Part shown: piece by piece, positions 61,901 to 64,000 of the stretch
Layout: each line of letters begins with the position of its first letter
How positions within the stretch are numbered: position 1 is the first letter of the stretch
NCBI GenBank assembly: GCA_023374025.1
Contig: SIJG01000002.1
Coordinates: 3,045,626-3,109,625 of the forward strand
From: Heterodera schachtii
Taxonomy: Eukaryota; Nematoda; Chromadorea; Rhabditida; Heteroderidae
Direction of reading: 5' to 3'
DNA: 64,000 nt
Translations under genes and position numbers: made by a program
The notes under the pieces: model-generated
Told to the model about the DNA's origin: nothing
The model's input: only the letters and a program-made list of their open reading frames with translations
The model's database searches: none

Positions 61901-63906
61901 TGGGGGTCAATTGTCGGTCTCTGTCTCGACTCTTTTGGGGGTCAATTGTCGGTCTCTGTCTCGACTTTAGGGGTAATTTGTCGGTCTCTGTCTCGTCTCT
62001 TTAGGGGGTCAATTGTCGGTCTCTGTCTCGACTCTTTAGGGGGTCAATTGTCAGTCTCTGTCTCGACTCTTAGGGGGTCAATTATCGGTCTCTGTCTCGA
62101 CTCTTTAGGGGGTCAATTGTCGGTCTCTGTCTCGACTCTTAGGGGGTCAATTGTCGGTCTCTGTCTCGACTCTTAGGGGGTCAATTGTCGGTCTCTGTCT
62201 CGACTCTTTAGGGGGTCAATTGTCAGTCTCTGTCTCGACTCTTAGGGGGTCAATTATCGGTCTCGACTCTTTAGGGGGTCAATTGTCGGTCTCTGTCTCG
62301 ACTCTTTTGGGGGTCATTTGTCGGTTTTCTTTTTCGACTCTTTGGGTTTGAATTTTAATTTAAATTTCCATTCCCTCCCCCATGTCCCGCTTTATTACCT
62401 TCCATGTCACGCAATTGCTGCTCCGTCTCATCCGCCCGCAACTGTTCCATCCTCAGCTGTTGTTCCGCTGCGTGCCGTCGGCGGCGTTCGTCCTCCAATG
62501 CCGCGGGCGAAATGCCGGCGCCGCCCTTTGTCGGCCCGGCCATTGTGCCGTCGTCGTAATAATTGTTACTGCTGTCCAACTAATTAATATTTTGATTTGC
62601 GATTTAATTGGTTTAATGCCTTTTTCCATTGCCGTCGTGTGCCATTTTGTTGTGTGCCGTTGTCGTCCGTTTCGAAGTGCTGCTGTTCATCGACGGACAC
62701 CGCCTCTTCGGCGGACGACGACGACTCGGCGCCACGGCGACGGCGGAGGGGCGACGACGGACGACGGTCAGTAACAAAAGCAACGCGGCGCTTTGGCATT
62801 GTGTTTGGCTGAAAATTCTCGAGTAAATTATAATTAGGGGAACCGTGCCGGGGAAAGGACCGGGCATTACTCTCTTTTCCCCTCTTCCCTTACTCCTTCC
62901 TTTCCTCCTCTTTTTTACTCTTTCCCCCGCCCCCTTGTTCCCTTACTCTTTTCCCCTCTTCCGTTTTTCCTCCTCATCCTTCTCCTCTTCCTCCTCCTCT
63001 TCCTCTCCTTAAATTGTTTTCCTTTTCTCCCGCCCCCCACTCTTCTTTTACTCCTTTAATCCTTTTCCCTTACTCTTTTTTTCCTCCTCCTCTGCTTTTC
63101 TTCCTCCTTTCTCTCCTCTTCCTCCTCCTTTTCCTCCCTTTAAATTGTTTTCCCTTTCTCCTCTCTTCCCTTACTCCTTTCTCCATCTTCCCTTACTCTT
63201 TTTCCCCTTTTGCCTTACTCCTTTACCCCCCCCCCCTCTCCCCTTACTCTTTTTTCTCTCCTCCTCTGCTTTTCCTCCTCCTCCCTCTCATCTTCCTCTT
63301 CCTCCTCCTCTTCCTTTTCCTCTTCTTCCGATTCCATTCGAATTGCGTCAGTTGAACTTCTCGCAGCATAATAATAGTGCCGTGCTGCTTCTGCCACTGT
63401 CTCCGCTTCTTCTTTTGTTCCGCTTGTCCTCCTTCTGCTGTGGCCATTTACTGAGGAAAAGCGTCGGTTTGGCTGCCGGACGAACAAAGCGCCCTAAAAA
63501 TGAATAAAAAAATAATTAAATTTTGAAATTTAAAAATGGAAAAATGAAAAACCCTTTCGGTTGAGCCTCGCAAATAGGCATTTTCCAGCTCCAGCACCTC
63601 AATTTGGGTCTGCAAATTTTGCACGTACACACCTTCCAGAAAAGCCTGTGGAAAGATTCTCTCGTCCTTTGAGAATTTCCAAAAAACTTTTTTCAAAAAT
63701 AACGAAAATTCTCTCAAAAATTGCCAAAAATAAAGCAAAATTTCTTTATAAAAAGGGCCAAATTCACCATGCTTTCCGCCGCCTCTGTGCATTTGTAAAC
63801 ATTTCGCTGGCTAAAGAAAAACGATTTTTTACCAATCGAAAAATGAAATTTTATTAAAAAAAGCTTACTCATTCGAATTTGCATTGGCCCGCGGAATGGC
63901 ACTCAT
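58931..63906 (-). CDS. Large coiled-coil protein
   Basis: Multi-exon gene with ATG at 63906 and stop at 58931. Pieces in order: a short N-terminus (MSAIPRANANSN), then QRNVYKCTEAAESM (exon near 63770-63815), AFLEGVYVQNLQTQIEVLEL (exon near 63555-63650), a segment rich in E and R (63215-63495), PKRRVAFVTDRRPSSP (62630-62810), ERRRRHAAEQQLRMEQLRAD (62400-62580), ENAELQRRLDELTPKLAEQE (60610-60790), RESRQLETDRERSVQRLQRQ (60190-60335), then MELERAKSRLVEEEQR, SARLRVQRELEAVQSMSQMM, VHRLAELLGEFLEKYRQ and a final exon QQLEQIVDKIRQTA with an S/T/A-rich tail. Heptad hydrophobics and E/R/Q richness indicate a long parallel coiled coil, likely cytoskeletal or centrosomal. No motor or membrane domain. Several exon ends are approximate. 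The family is not recognised. Confidence 0.7.
60840..62345. repeat. Intronic minisatellite, about 35-bp units, about 42 copies
   Basis: Unit GGGGGTCAATTGTCGGTCTC followed by TGTCTCGACTCTTT(T/A), with recurring variants (GTCAGTCTC, TCTCGTCTCTT, a shorter TTTAGGGGTAATTTG form). It lies between the exons 62400-62580 and 60610-60790 of the coiled-coil gene, so it is intronic. Plus-strand frames across it are repeat artefacts. Confidence 0.93.
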
Positions 63907-64000
63907 TGAAGTCACCAAATGACCTTAATTAAATTCATAATAATATTTTTGAATAAATTCTCGATTAATAATGAAATTATCTCGAATCTCGAGATTTTAA

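Noticed and set aside
60831..62351. Several plus-strand repeat ORFs (SVSVSTLGV-type)
   Set aside because: Frames through a 35-bp minisatellite on the antisense strand of a coiled-coil gene; copies break frame repeatedly.

Overview
This is a eukaryotic window, most likely from a nematode and probably a plant-parasitic cyst nematode (Heteroderidae). The lineage call rests on a two-domain trehalose-6-phosphate synthase of nematode type, an NRF-6-type acyltransferase, short AT-rich introns, several GC-AG introns and many small secreted-protein genes. It is inference, not proof. Gene models below were spliced by hand from GT/GC-AG sites, reading phase and family motifs.

Layout. 1-6.2 kb: a secreted Q/G-rich repeat protein running off the left edge (-), a Kelch-repeat gene (+), and two paralogous two-exon secreted peptides (-). 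6.2-14.5 kb: AT-rich non-coding DNA with homopolymer runs, a palindromic element and two copies of a MITE family with 8-bp target duplications. 14.6-21.7 kb: a 27-exon trehalose-6-phosphate synthase (+). 23.7-29.7 kb: a multi-membrane NRF/acyltransferase-3 gene (+), convergent with an NCS1 nucleobase-transporter gene at 30.0-34.7 kb (-) that carries a 2-kb minisatellite in an intron. 35.8-38.0 kb: a six-exon secreted-protein gene (-). 38.4-41.0 kb: a hAT-like element and a single-pass membrane protein gene (-), divergent from a tail-less histone H3 variant at 41.4 kb (+). 42.2-46.6 kb: an approximately 147-bp satellite array. 47-54 kb: a small membrane peptide, a foldback element, a third MITE copy and a Helitron whose helicase gene is scrambled by an inverted block. 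55.6-58.4 kb: a second copy of the six-exon secreted gene. 58.9-63.9 kb: a coiled-coil gene with a second intronic minisatellite.

The genes form no operon or pathway. The most notable items are the lysine-poor tail-less H3 beside a nucleosome-length satellite, the paralogous secreted family with two-fold internal repeats, an NCS1 transporter that looks foreign to animals, and a set of non-autonomous DNA elements whose ends and 8-bp duplications can be read directly.
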